Notes: generated by a model from the sequence alone, not told the origin. DNA of 64,000 bases from Candidatus Gastranaerophilales bacterium (GCA_944326465.1 CALVEB010000009.1:19098-83097), one strand, 5' to 3'. Numbered from the stretch's first letter, positions 1-8,218 are shown. Made by a program: numbers and translations.

Positions 1-921
1 GAATTTAACCATGTCAGATGTTTAAATTTCGGTGAAAATCCGCATCAGAATGCCAGCTTATATAAAAGAGAAAAAAATGCGGATTACGAAGTGCTGGCAG
101 GCGCAGAATTAACTTATTTGAATATAGTTAACCTTGCTGAAGCCTTAAATATTGCATCAGAATTTTTTGATGTAAATGCAGCAGCGATAGTTAAAAATGC
201 AGCACCGTGCGGTGTTGCACTCGGGAAAACGATTTATGATGCTTACACAAAGGCGTTTGATTGCGACCCTGTCAGTGCCTTTTACGGAACAATAGCATTC
301 ACTCAAAAAGTTGATAAAGAAACTGCCGGACATATTAGTTCAATGGCTGTAGAAGCTGTTATTGCACCTGATTACGATCAGGATGCACTGGAAATTCTGG
401 CAGGCACCAATTATACAAAAGTAATTAAATTGAATACTCCGATATCTGATTACAAAAAATTGCTTTGTGAAGAAATTAAAATTACACCTCTGGGAACACT
501 TATTCAGGATGTAAACAGAAGTGAACTCGATAAAGATTTGTTTAAAGTTGTAACTAAAACCAAACCTACTGCAGAACAAATTGAAGATGCTATTTTTGCG
601 TGGAAGGTTGCAAAATATGCACGGAGCAGCAGTGTTGTAATTGCTGTTGATTTTAAAACTGTTGCTATAGGTCAGGGACATGTTAATTCGGTCACTGTGT
701 TAGAACAGGCGCTCAAATTTGCATGTGATGCCTCAAAATCAGCTATTGCGGCATTTGATGAGCCTATACCGACAGCCGAATGCATTTATGCGGCTGCTCA
801 AAGCAGAATCGGTCTGATTATACAACCAGGCGGAGCTATTAAAGATAAAGAAATTATAGCTCTTGCTGATAAATACAATATTGTCATGATTACAACAGGT
901 ATTAAAAACCTGCGTGTTTAA
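1..921 (+). CDS. purH: PurH, bifunctional IMP cyclohydrolase/AICAR transformylase (5' end outside window)
   Basis: PurH does the last two steps of de novo IMP synthesis: formyl transfer to AICAR, then ring closure. The frame is open from base 1, and the first visible residues include LNFGENPHQ, the PurH linker signature before the transformylase domain, so the cyclohydrolase domain lies to the left. The remaining 306 residues span the transformylase domain, including FDCDPVSAFYGTIAF and a C-terminal TTGIKNLRV. The usual catalytic Lys-His pair in KHxNPCG reads Lys-Asn (KNAAPCG, bases 193-198); see findings. The dCMP deaminase gene follows 16 bases later and is probably cotranscribed. Family assignment is secure; full activity is not shown. 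Confidence 0.93.
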   Translation, partial: EFNHVRCLNFGENPHQNASLYKREKNADYEVLAGAELTYLNIVNLAEALNIASEFFDVNAAAIVKNAAPCGVALGKTIYDAYTKAFDCDPVSAFYGTIAFTQKVDKETAGHISSMAVEAVIAPDYDQDALEILAGTNYTKVIKLNTPISDYKKLLCEEIKITPLGTLIQDVNRSELDKDLFKVVTKTKPTAEQIEDAIFAWKVAKYARSSSVVIAVDFKTVAIGQGHVNSVTVLEQALKFACDASKSAIAAFDEPIPTAECIYAAAQSRIGLIIQPGGAIKDKEIIALADKYNIVMITTGIKNLRV

Positions 922-937
922 AAGAATAGAGGAAAAT

Positions 938-1381
938 ATGGAAATAAAATCCTGGGAAGATTATTTTCTAGATCTGGCTAAAACCTGTGCAAGCCGTTCA
1001 AACTGTCTGCGGGCTCAGGTTGGGGCTGTAATTGTCGGTGAAGATAAGAAAATAAAGGCAACCGGTTATAACGGAACACCTTCAAAAGTTGAATCGTGTT
1101 TTGAGCGCGGCGAATGTTACCGAATAAAAAACAATATCCCGTCAGGCACCTGTTATGAAACCTGCCGTTCAATCCATGCTGAACAAAATGCAATTATTCA
1201 GGCCGGACAGGACAGATGTCAGAATGCAACCATGTATATCTGGGGACATAATTTCATCTGCATATTATGCAAAAGATTTATTGTGCAATCAGGTATAAAA
1301 AATGTTGTCCTGCGTAAAGACGAAAATTCTCCTGTTCTACATGTTACGGTCGACGATATACGTAACGAATTGAATAAATAA
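938..1381 (+). CDS. dCMP/cytidine deaminase family protein (ComEB-like)
   Basis: This is a zinc-dependent deaminase of 147 residues, the size of bacterial dCMP deaminases, which supply dUMP for dTMP synthesis. The catalytic HAE motif appears in SIHAEQNAI, and the two cysteine ligands are in CILC. Extra cysteines before the HAE motif (CFERGEC, CYETC) match the dCMP deaminase/ComEB branch, which often has a second zinc site. I chose the ATG at 938 because AGAGGA lies just upstream at 928-933; an in-frame start at 914 would overlap purH without such a site. Its position directly after purH fits nucleotide metabolism. A cytidine or tRNA-related substrate is less likely but not excluded. Confidence 0.85.
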   Translation: MEIKSWEDYFLDLAKTCASRSNCLRAQVGAVIVGEDKKIKATGYNGTPSKVESCFERGECYRIKNNIPSGTCYETCRSIHAEQNAIIQAGQDRCQNATMYIWGHNFICILCKRFIVQSGIKNVVLRKDENSPVLHVTVDDIRNELNK

Positions 1382-1436
1382 TACAAACAAGGATTTTTTC
1401 AGATTTTTTGTGATAATATATTTGCGGAGGTTTACA

Positions 1437-2234
1437 ATGGAATTACCGCAAAATTTTGGAATAGCAATGACAATGACTCTGCTTGCCGGACTAACAACGG
1501 CTGTGGGAGCCGGTATTGCTTTTGTTGTAAAAAAAGATAATTTAAAAGCCCTGTCTGTAGGTTTAGGCTTTTCGGCAGGCGTAATGATTTTCCTTTCATT
1601 TACGGATATTATACCGGAAGCAGGAGCAATGCTTTCTGCTCATTTTCCGCAAATACATGAATGGCTTGTAATGTTAGGATTTGTACTCGGCGTCGGTATT
1701 GCGATGCTGATAGATTATTTCCTTCCTGACCATATAGATCCGGATGAACTGTTAAATCCGGAAGAACCGGGACTACACAGACGCCAGATAAAACGGGCAG
1801 GTCTTTTTACTGCTATAGCAATATGTGTACACAATTTTCCTGAAGGTATGGCAACATTCCTTACAGCAACACAGAATTTAACTCTCGGATTGTCTGTCGC
1901 AGTTGCAATTGCCATCCATAATATTCCTGAAGGTATTGCCGTTGCCCTGCCTATTTATCATGTAACAGGCAAAAAACGATACGCAATGTTATATGCCGCA
2001 TTATCAGGTATAACAGAACCAATCGGGGCTTTAATCGGGATGCTGCTTTTCGGTTTGTTTTTACCTCAGATTATGGTCGGAATGCTATTGGCAGCGGTTG
2101 CAGGAATTATGATTTATCTGTCTTTTGATACTCTGCTGCCGCTTGCACGTGAATACGGAAACTGGCACCTCGCTATGGTAGGGATTTTTGCCGGCATGCT
2201 CTTTATATGGGTAAGTTTAATTTTGATTGGATAA
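1437..2234 (+). CDS. ZIP-family divalent metal transporter (ZupT/GufA-like)
   Basis: This 265-residue protein has about eight hydrophobic segments, as expected for ZIP importers that bring zinc, iron or manganese across the inner membrane. The two metal-binding motifs stand in successive helices: HNFPEG, and HNIPEG about 30 residues later. The loop between the third and fourth helices is acidic and has histidines (DHIDPDELLNPEEPGLH), typical of the variable cytoplasmic loop. The ATG at 1437 follows GGAGG at 1426-1430. The gene is 55 bases after the deaminase and 7 bases before the trpD-like gene. The metal preferred cannot be read from the sequence. Confidence 0.9.
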   Translation: MELPQNFGIAMTMTLLAGLTTAVGAGIAFVVKKDNLKALSVGLGFSAGVMIFLSFTDIIPEAGAMLSAHFPQIHEWLVMLGFVLGVGIAMLIDYFLPDHIDPDELLNPEEPGLHRRQIKRAGLFTAIAICVHNFPEGMATFLTATQNLTLGLSVAVAIAIHNIPEGIAVALPIYHVTGKKRYAMLYAALSGITEPIGALIGMLLFGLFLPQIMVGMLLAAVAGIMIYLSFDTLLPLAREYGNWHLAMVGIFAGMLFIWVSLILIG

Positions 2235-2241
2235 TGTTATT

Positions 2242-3261
2242 ATGAAAAGCCTATTAAAAAAATTGATGGCAAAGGAAGATTTAACCTTTGATGAAATAAA
2301 ATTTGCAGTAGACAGTATTGCGCATAGAGAAGCGTCAGAAGCGCAGATAGCCGCTTTTTTGACTGCTTTTACAGCCAAAGGAATAAATAAAGATGAATTT
2401 TATGCTCTCGCATCAAATATGCGCAATTACGCAAGACGGGTTGTTACAGACAGGTATGTCGTAGATAGCTGCGGAACCGGGGCTGATATGTCAAAAACAA
2501 TAAACATATCAACATCTGCCTCAATCGTTGCACGGGCTGCCGGCGTAAATGTTATTAAGCAGACGAATTCGTCAATTACCAGCGCAAGCGGTAGCACTGA
2601 TTTTTTAAGCGCTCTTGGTATTAATATTGCTAAAACACCGCAAGACGCTCTTGAAATTTTTAATCAACATGGCATAACATTTGTTCATTCACCATACTTC
2701 AATGATTTTGCCGGAGTAAACAATCCTGTACGACAGCAAATCGGAATTAAAACAATATTTAATTTTCTTGGCCCGCTTATTAATCCTGCATTTCCGGATG
2801 CACAATTACTTGGCGTGTCATCAAATAAGATGTGTGACAACATTGCTTATGCGCTAAAAAAAATCGGCACTGACAGGGCGCTTGTTGTTAACGGTTTAGA
2901 ACCTAATCTTGACGAAATAAGCATTTGTTCCGAAACAAGAGTTTTAGAACTTAAAAACGGTGAGATAGAAGAATATCTTATTAAACCGGAAGATTTCGGG
3001 TTTAAACGTGCCAAACTTTCAGAAATTCAAGGGGGTAACGGGCCTGAAAATGCGCAGATTATAACAGAAATTTTTGAGAATAAACGTACAGGGGCAATGC
3101 TTGATGTTATCTTGCTGAATGCAGGAGCTATGATATATCTGGCAGGCCGTTCAAGAACAATGGCAGACGGGATTAAACTTGCTTATTCTAATATTGAAAA
3201 CGGAAAAGCATTAGAGGTATTGAAAGGGTTGAAAAATGAAAAATTTATCAAATCTGTTTGA
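2242..3261 (+). CDS. Anthranilate phosphoribosyltransferase-like protein (TrpD family)
   Basis: TrpD joins PRPP and anthranilate in tryptophan synthesis. This 339-residue protein has the family layout: a helical N-terminal domain, the PRPP loop CGTGADMSKTINIST, and NPVRQQIGIKTIFNFLGPLI, close to the TrpD stretch ending in TIFNLLGPL. The usual KHGNR segment, which lines the acceptor pocket, reads KQTNS, so the substrate may not be anthranilate. No other trp gene is nearby; the 3' end overlaps a radical SAM gene by 26 bases. The start is the ATG at 2242, 7 bases after the transporter stop. TrpD family membership is firm; the TrpD reaction is uncertain. Confidence 0.75.
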   Translation: MKSLLKKLMAKEDLTFDEIKFAVDSIAHREASEAQIAAFLTAFTAKGINKDEFYALASNMRNYARRVVTDRYVVDSCGTGADMSKTINISTSASIVARAAGVNVIKQTNSSITSASGSTDFLSALGINIAKTPQDALEIFNQHGITFVHSPYFNDFAGVNNPVRQQIGIKTIFNFLGPLINPAFPDAQLLGVSSNKMCDNIAYALKKIGTDRALVVNGLEPNLDEISICSETRVLELKNGEIEEYLIKPEDFGFKRAKLSEIQGGNGPENAQIITEIFENKRTGAMLDVILLNAGAMIYLAGRSRTMADGIKLAYSNIENGKALEVLKGLKNEKFIKSV

Positions 3262-4306
3262 TATAGGCAGAAATTTATACGCAATGCCTTCTTATCTGTC
3301 TAATTCCGGCAGAGCTTTAATGCCTCTCAGGTATTTTTTTGAACTGACTTATCGTTGTAATTTGCAGTGTCCGTATTGCTATGTCGGAAATGCCCGTGAT
3401 AAAGATGAGTTAACTACAGAAGAATGGTTTAAAATTATTGACCAGATACCGTGGTATTCTTTTGTTACGCTTGTCGGCGGAGAACCCTTAATACGCAAGG
3501 ATTTTATAGATATCCTAATGCGGACGGCAAAAAAAACTTTCGGAAAACTAAACGTAGTCTCAAACGGTATTTTAATTAATGACGAAATTATAGATGCTTT
3601 TATAAAATCAAAAATGATGCTTTTGTCGGTATCACTTGACGGGTACGGCGAGAACCACGACAAAAACAGGGCAAAAGCGGGTATTTTTGACAAAATAATG
3701 TCAAATTTTGAAAAGATGAATTCCCGCAATAAGCGCCCTATGATTGATATCAAGACCATTGTGCTTGAAAACAATCTTGATGATCTGGTTAAACTTTACA
3801 AAATGTGCGACGAAATGAAGTTTAATTTTTTATCAATTTCATTTCTGCGTAACAATAATTTGAAACAAAATTCAATACTGTTTGATAGTTTTGTGCCTGA
3901 ATTTAACGGTCAGTATCCTATAGAAAAATATTTTGATATGGAACACTTTAAAGAAGTTTACCGTGAATTAGAGTCCTTAAAAAAGCATTCAAAAGTGCAG
4001 ATCCGGTATTCGCCAAAGTTTGAATATGCAAAAGATCCACTGGCGAAAATTGAAGAGTTTTTTAACACACCTGCAGATAAACCTGTTAACGAAATATACA
4101 AACCCTGTATGTATCCGTATTCCAATATGATGATTAATCCGTGCGGAGATATTTACCCGTGTCTTTCACAAAAAATAGGCAATGTGAAAGGGATGCCCCT
4201 GAAGGATGCCTTCAATCTCCCTCATTACAGGTGTTTCCGGAAAAATTTAAAGGCTGCGAAAGTATTCGGAGCATGCCAGATGTGCTGCGAATTATCTGTA
4301 AAATAA
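3236..4306 (+). CDS. Radical SAM protein with SPASM-like C-terminus
   Basis: The N-terminal cluster motif CNLQCPYC (CxxxCxxC) binds the 4Fe-4S cluster that cleaves S-adenosylmethionine. GGEPL and VSLDG follow at the spacing expected for the TIM-barrel core. The C-terminus carries further cysteines (CMYPYS, NPCGDIYPC, CQMCC), a SPASM-like domain that holds extra clusters and often marks enzymes acting on peptides. The gene overlaps the trpD-like gene by 26 bases, with GAAAGGG at 3222-3228 ahead of its ATG, so the two are translationally linked. No precursor peptide gene is obvious next to it. The substrate is unknown. Confidence 0.85.
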   Translation: MKNLSNLFDIGRNLYAMPSYLSNSGRALMPLRYFFELTYRCNLQCPYCYVGNARDKDELTTEEWFKIIDQIPWYSFVTLVGGEPLIRKDFIDILMRTAKKTFGKLNVVSNGILINDEIIDAFIKSKMMLLSVSLDGYGENHDKNRAKAGIFDKIMSNFEKMNSRNKRPMIDIKTIVLENNLDDLVKLYKMCDEMKFNFLSISFLRNNNLKQNSILFDSFVPEFNGQYPIEKYFDMEHFKEVYRELESLKKHSKVQIRYSPKFEYAKDPLAKIEEFFNTPADKPVNEIYKPCMYPYSNMMINPCGDIYPCLSQKIGNVKGMPLKDAFNLPHYRCFRKNLKAAKVFGACQMCCELSVK

Positions 4307-4396
4307 TTTTCAAAAAAATAGCAAAAAACAGTCAAAATTCTGCAAAAATTGAAGTGGCTGAAACCCTTGTGCCGCAACGAAAGGGCCAGTTGGCTA

Positions 4397-4451
4397 TCCA
4401 TGAAAACACCTACATGTTTTCATGTACATGTTTTCGTGGACTTTTATTTTT
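4397..4451 (+). terminator. Probable intrinsic terminator after the radical SAM gene
   Basis: Arms TCCATGAAAACA (4397-4408) and TGTTTTCGTGGA (4429-4440) pair with one G-U, and a T-rich stretch follows at 4441-4451. The loop holds a second ACATGTTTT copy, which allows an alternative pairing. It separates the metabolic genes from the accessory island. Confidence 0.55.
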
Positions 4452-4463
4452 AAAAATATACGT

Positions 4464-4594
4464 TATACTGAATATGTAAGTTAAGGCTCAAGCCCGCGGG
4501 AACAAAAACCCGCCTTAGTAGATGGTAAAGTTGTTTGCTTACTGCTCGTGGAGTTACTGTGCAGATTTATATATCTGTGCATGAGGAGATCTCA
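4464..4594 (+). promoter_or_regulatory. Possible -10 box and structured 5' leader
   Basis: TATACT at 4464-4469 could be a -10 box; no good -35 is visible. The sequence to the start codon at 4595 can fold. GTAAG (4477-4481) pairs with CTTAC (4538-4542), enclosing a branch TAAGGC/GCCTTA (4482-4487 with 4512-4517) capped by GGG/CCC. A second hairpin, GCAGAT-TTATAT-ATCTG, lies close to the ribosome site, which itself sits in the palindrome GAGATCTC (4586-4593). I do not recognise a known riboswitch class. Confidence 0.4.
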
Positions 4595-5002
4595 ATGGGA
4601 TATATTCATTGCTGTGGCGCCTTGCATAAGACAAGGACGTTCAAACTCGTGCCGCAACAAGGTTATTTACTATGCGAAGTTGATGTGTTGACAAAGTGTC
4701 CAACCTGCGGTCACAAAGTCATCCAACTGACAAGGATTACCTCAGGCGGTGACGTAGTTACTGTTCGTAAAAAGAATAAAAAAGCTGAGAATTTCTTTAA
4801 AAGAATTAAAAATAGCATTCTTTACGAAATCAGGCATATTAATTACACCAATTACGGCACCTTTTATCTCAATTACAACGAATACGGCGTGATAAAAAGA
4901 TGTTATTCAAATCTAAGCAATATGAGGCTCGGACGTGATGAAAATATTGATAGAAAATCCTTAGGTGTTATAAAAATGAATCCATATAACAATCCAATAT
5001 AA
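4595..5002 (+). CDS. Zinc-ribbon protein of unknown function, first gene of the phage-like island
   Basis: This 135-residue protein is small and basic. A CPTCGH motif near residue 43, plus an earlier CCG at residues 7-9, suggests a zinc ribbon like those of small phage regulators (Com-like), but I do not recognise the family. The C-terminal half is rich in Tyr and Asn. The start at 4595 is set by GAGGAG at 4583-4588. The gene stands alone, between a structured leader and a strong terminator, and opens the island that leads to the capsid genes. A role in regulation is a guess from position and the zinc motif. Confidence 0.6.
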   Translation: MGYIHCCGALHKTRTFKLVPQQGYLLCEVDVLTKCPTCGHKVIQLTRITSGGDVVTVRKKNKKAENFFKRIKNSILYEIRHINYTNYGTFYLNYNEYGVIKRCYSNLSNMRLGRDENIDRKSLGVIKMNPYNNPI

Positions 5003-5030
5003 GATCCTTTTAAATTATCTTACTCTTAAC

Positions 5031-5057
5031 GGGAGGAATTACTCCTCCCATTTTTTT
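5031..5057 (+). terminator. Intrinsic terminator
   Basis: GGGAGGA (5031-5037) pairs perfectly with TCCTCCC (5043-5049) and is followed by ATTTTTTT. This is a strong terminator for the zinc-ribbon gene, so the LuxR-type gene downstream needs its own promoter. Confidence 0.85.
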
Positions 5058-5143
5058 AGATAGGAATTATTTTTAAGCAAAACATACATTTTTTTATGTA
5101 AGCTTATAATAAAGCGATACTATATAATTACGAAGGAATTAAG

Positions 5144-5374
5144 ATGGAACTGTCACCAAAGGAGCAAGAAGTGTTAGCTTTGGTTGCCTTAGGCTATTCT
5201 GATAAGGAAATAGGTATTAAATTAAAAATAAAATACGGAACAGTAAGAACACATGTGGACAGAATTGTACTAAAATTACACGCAAAGAACAGGGGCCACG
5301 CTGTTATCGCCTATATCCTTAAGGATCCGAAATGGGTAACTAACTTCAATAAAAAATATAAAAAATATATTTAA
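5144..5374 (+). CDS. Stand-alone LuxR/GerE-type helix-turn-helix regulator
   Basis: The protein has 76 residues and is almost only a GerE-type DNA-binding domain: LSPKEQEVLALVALGYSDKE, then the recognition helix region KYGTVRTHVDRIVLKL. It has no receiver or ligand domain, as in small LuxR-type regulators such as GerE. It follows a terminator and has AT-rich TATAAT-like boxes upstream (5105-5110 and 5123-5128) and AAGGAA before the ATG. The amidase gene starts 8 bases after its stop. It is the only transcription factor in the cassette and so a candidate activator of the capsid genes; that is inference. Confidence 0.85.
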   Translation: MELSPKEQEVLALVALGYSDKEIGIKLKIKYGTVRTHVDRIVLKLHAKNRGHAVIAYILKDPKWVTNFNKKYKKYI

Positions 5375-5382
5375 GGAATTTT

Positions 5383-5871
5383 ATGAAACGAATTATATTA
5401 CATTGGACAGCCGGTGTATATCATCCAAATGAACATGAACTGGAATGTTATCATTTTCTGGTAGACAAGGATGGGAACATTCATAACGGGAAATTCAAAC
5501 CTGAGAGTAATGAGATATGTAAACCCGGTCAATATGCAGCGCATACAGGAGGCGGCAATACAGGTTCTATAGGAGCAGCCCTTTGTGCAATGGCAGGCTT
5601 TAAAAGCAGAAGCGAGTGCGGAAATTATCCAATCACAGCCAAACAATTTGAAGCAGCCATGAAATTATGCGCTGAACTGGCAAAAAAATACAACATTAAA
5701 ATTACTCCGAATACATTGATGACCCATTATGAATTCGGACTGAAAAATCCTAATACCAGCAGTGCCGGTAAAATAGACATTGTATATATACCACCTTATC
5801 CCTGGGTCGCTCAGAATGATGTCGGCGCGTTTATACGCTCGAAAGTTAAATGGTATATGCTGCGGGGATAG
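5383..5871 (+). CDS. N-acetylmuramoyl-L-alanine amidase (endolysin-like)
   Basis: This 162-residue protein begins with ILHWTAG, the opening of the amidase_2 (T7 lysozyme/PGRP) fold where the His binds zinc. MTHYEFG supplies a second His in the expected C-terminal region, and a Ser-Ala-Gly-Lys stretch follows it. It has no signal peptide or membrane segment, as is normal for phage lysins released through a holin; no holin is recognised here. It is 8 bases downstream of the LuxR-type gene and precedes the coat gene, so it probably belongs to the phage-like set and cuts the peptide from peptidoglycan during release. A housekeeping wall role is less likely because export signals are absent. Confidence 0.88.
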   Translation: MKRIILHWTAGVYHPNEHELECYHFLVDKDGNIHNGKFKPESNEICKPGQYAAHTGGGNTGSIGAALCAMAGFKSRSECGNYPITAKQFEAAMKLCAELAKKYNIKITPNTLMTHYEFGLKNPNTSSAGKIDIVYIPPYPWVAQNDVGAFIRSKVKWYMLRG

Positions 5872-5892
5872 GCCAATTATTTAAAATACGGG

Positions 5893-5918
5893 TGTATATG
5901 GTGTATTCACTATATACA
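5893..5918 (+). promoter_or_regulatory. Hairpin in the leader of the coat protein gene
   Basis: TGTATATGGTG (5893-5903) and CACTATATACA (5908-5918) form an 11-bp stem with one G-U and a TATT loop. No T-run follows, so a regulatory or RNA-stabilising role is more likely than termination. It lies about 40 bases before the coat start. Confidence 0.5.
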
Positions 5919-5959
5919 ACCATGGTGTGACACTTAAAAAAATGAAAGGGAAAATCAAA

Positions 5960-6850
5960 ATGACAGAATCTTCAACTGGTGAAACAACACAACAAACAAC
6001 AGCTTCACAAAAAGGTTACGATGTATTTGTGCCTGAGATATGGAGCCAAAAACTTAATGCATTACTCGAAAAAGAATGTGTTATGCTGCAATGCGTCAAT
6101 AGAAATTATGAAGGCGAAATTGCTAATCAAGGCGATACAGTAAAAATCATTACGCCGGCAAAAGTTACAATTTCTACACTGGGCTCATCAAGCATTACAT
6201 ACGATGAATTAGAACCGGAATCACAGGATCTGGTAATTGATCAGAAGAAATTCTTTGCCTTTAAAATCAATGATATTGCGCATGTACAGGCAAATACAGA
6301 TATCATGATTGCGCATCTTGCTAATGCTAAAAAAGCTATTGAAGAAGTACAGGATACTTACCTGCTTTCTATGCACAGCAACGTAGAAAAAGCAAATACT
6401 GTCGGCAGCGATGAGTCTCCTATTGCATTGAGCAAAACCACAATCTATGAACAATTTGTAAAACTTGCATTATGTTTGAAAAATTCTGATGCAGTACATG
6501 CAGGTATTCGTCCTTGGGTAGTCATTAATCCAACTATAGAATCTTACCTGCTTCAAAGCTCTGAATTTATCAGTGCACACAACGTTGCTGATAAAACCTT
6601 GAGAGAAGGTGCAATAGGCAGAATTGCAGGCATGGATGTTCTGGTATCTACAAATCTGACAGCAACAGACAATAAATACTATGTTATGGCCGGAACAAAT
6701 GAAGCAATAACATTTGCCTCACAGCTTGCAAGAATTGAAACTCTTAGAGATAAAGACAGTTTTTCTGATCTGGTCAGAGGCTTGTATTTATACGGAGCAA
6801 AAACAGTACAACCGAAAGCATTGGCTAAAGCAGTATTTAATGCAATCTAA
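5960..6850 (+). CDS. Phage major capsid (coat) protein, P22-gp5-like
   Basis: This 296-residue protein resembles the coat protein group with an HK97-type fold often annotated as P22-like. Recognisable stretches are VPEIWSQKLNALLEKECV near the N-terminus, GDTVKIITPAKVTI, a central IAGMDVLVSTNL, and the C-terminal VRGLYLYGAKTVQPKALA. The start is the ATG at 5960, with AAAGGGA upstream; the in-frame ATG at 5927 would add 11 residues and lacks such a site. A hairpin precedes the gene and a terminator follows it, so it can be expressed as a single, strongly made transcript, as a coat protein needs. The frame is intact. The exact coat subfamily needs a structural comparison. Confidence 0.85.
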   Translation: MTESSTGETTQQTTASQKGYDVFVPEIWSQKLNALLEKECVMLQCVNRNYEGEIANQGDTVKIITPAKVTISTLGSSSITYDELEPESQDLVIDQKKFFAFKINDIAHVQANTDIMIAHLANAKKAIEEVQDTYLLSMHSNVEKANTVGSDESPIALSKTTIYEQFVKLALCLKNSDAVHAGIRPWVVINPTIESYLLQSSEFISAHNVADKTLREGAIGRIAGMDVLVSTNLTATDNKYYVMAGTNEAITFASQLARIETLRDKDSFSDLVRGLYLYGAKTVQPKALAKAVFNAI

Positions 6851-6864
6851 CCCTGAAAATCACT

Positions 6865-6889
6865 GCGGGTGTGAAAAACACCCGCTTTT
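6865..6889 (+). terminator. Intrinsic terminator after the coat gene
   Basis: GCGGGTGT (6865-6872) pairs with ACACCCGC (6878-6885) around GAAAA, followed by TTTT. A strong hairpin directly after the coat gene. Confidence 0.8.
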
Positions 6890-6926
6890 CCTAATTAGTA
6901 CAAATGAAATTTAAAAAGGAGAATTT

Positions 6927-7532
6927 ATGTCAGATACAAATGAACAAAATAAAGATAAAATATCACAGTCTAATAATCAGCACAAAAGCTCACAAGATAT
7001 GTTCGGCGATATGGAAAAAATCATATCACTGATAAAATCCGGTACAATGCCGCAAGAACAAGGGCTGGCTTTATTACAAAGATTTACCGGCGGTTCACAA
7101 TCAAAAGAAAACTCTACATCTCAACAGACCGCTCAGAACAGTGATAATAAAAATCAGGAAACAGACAGAGAACAAATATCTAATAACAATAATTACAATT
7201 CAAATAGCAGTTACAACGAAATTTTTGATTATTTAAACAAAGTAAGTCCGTCTTTAAACCAAGATGATTATGATAGAATTTCCGGCATGATTGGTAATCT
7301 TGAGAACAAAGCGGTTGAAAAGTACACAAAACAGATGGATTATGAAAAAAATCTAAGAAATCAAAATGACTCAGATAAACGCCGCATGACATCCAATGCG
7401 CAAGGTTATGGCTATGACGGGAATAAAAACAGGAAATTTACACGTGCAGAAATCGGCAAAATGTCTACAAAAGAATTTCTGGAAAATGAGGCTGCTATTT
7501 ATGAACAGCTTAGAAAAGGTGATATTCGTTAA
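6927..7532 (+). CDS. Probable capsid scaffolding protein
   Basis: This 201-residue protein is hydrophilic and low-complexity, rich in Asn, Gln, Ser and Lys, with no hydrophobic core, as scaffolds tend to be. Its C-terminal stretch KMSTKEFLENEAAIYEQL resembles the end seen in many phage scaffold or head-assembly proteins (a Met-Ser/Thr-x-Glu-Glu/Phe motif followed by a short charged tail). It follows the coat gene, whereas scaffold usually precedes coat. AAAAAGGAG stands before the ATG. The identification rests on position, composition and that tail, so it is tentative; a decoration protein or unrelated disordered protein is possible. Confidence 0.55.
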   Translation: MSDTNEQNKDKISQSNNQHKSSQDMFGDMEKIISLIKSGTMPQEQGLALLQRFTGGSQSKENSTSQQTAQNSDNKNQETDREQISNNNNYNSNSSYNEIFDYLNKVSPSLNQDDYDRISGMIGNLENKAVEKYTKQMDYEKNLRNQNDSDKRRMTSNAQGYGYDGNKNRKFTRAEIGKMSTKEFLENEAAIYEQLRKGDIR

Positions 7533-7539
7533 AAAATAA

Positions 7540-7558
7540 CGGGGACAAATTGTCCCCG
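7540..7558 (+). terminator. Hairpin after the scaffold-like gene
   Basis: CGGGGAC (7540-7546) and GTCCCCG (7552-7558) form a stem. The flanks AATAA and ATTATT extend it, but the T-tract is weak, so termination may be partial. Confidence 0.6.
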
Positions 7559-7579
7559 ATTATTTAAAGGAGATTAAAT

Positions 7580-8218
7580 ATGAACTATCTGGATATAATA
7601 AATAAATGTTTGTCAGAATTAAACTTTCGTCAGGTGAATGATTTTTCTGAACTGATAAAGCCCGAACATCAGCGCATTAAAAATTACATAAATCTTGTTG
7701 CGCAAGATGTATGCACTTCAATGAACTGGAATTTTTTACTAAGACAAAAAGAATTATCGCTTCCAGCCGAAACAAGGCAGGTACAAAATAATATTTACGG
7801 ACGGATACTTGCAGTATATATTGACGGGATAAAATACAATTTTTGTGAAGATTTTCAGGTATTTTTAACCTGCAGTAATAAAGCAAAAGTCTTTAGCGTA
7901 TTCAATGATAAACTTTTATTTCCTGAATTTGAAGACGACAAGCTTATAAATATCATTTACTATACCCGAAATCTTGCAATTTCTGCCGGCAATCAGGAAA
8001 AAAGCTATCTGGAAGCGCCTGATGATAAACCGCTTATTCCGGAGCCTTTTGTCGAACAAATTCTTGTTTACGGAACATGCCTGCGGCTTAAAGGTGAACC
8101 AGAACATATAAAATTCAGTTACTGGCAGGATATGTATAATTCAGCACTTGCAAATATGCGTTCTAAAATCGCTATTGATGCTGATTATACACCATTTGTA
8201 AGGTTGTTTAGAAGATAA
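7580..8218 (+). CDS. Probable head-tail adaptor (head completion) protein
   Basis: This 212-residue protein starts with YLDIINKCLSEL and contains VAQDVCTSMNWNFLLRQKEL, a pattern of podovirus adaptor proteins (P22 gp4 and T7 gp11-like), which form the ring under the portal. A middle beta-rich part (YGRILAVYIDGIKY) and a helical C-terminus follow. It sits between the scaffold-like gene and the small terminase gene, which fits a structural role. AAAGGAG precedes the ATG. Sequence likeness in this family is low, so the call is moderate; no other tail or tube gene is present in the window. Confidence 0.6.
   Translation: MNYLDIINKCLSELNFRQVNDFSELIKPEHQRIKNYINLVAQDVCTSMNWNFLLRQKELSLPAETRQVQNNIYGRILAVYIDGIKYNFCEDFQVFLTCSNKAKVFSVFNDKLLFPEFEDDKLINIIYYTRNLAISAGNQEKSYLEAPDDKPLIPEPFVEQILVYGTCLRLKGEPEHIKFSYWQDMYNSALANMRSKIAIDADYTPFVRLFRR

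Noticed and set aside
4141..4479. Plus-strand frame overlapping the radical SAM 3' end
   Set aside because: It is in another frame of a well-supported gene and runs into the terminator hairpin; it has no ribosome site.
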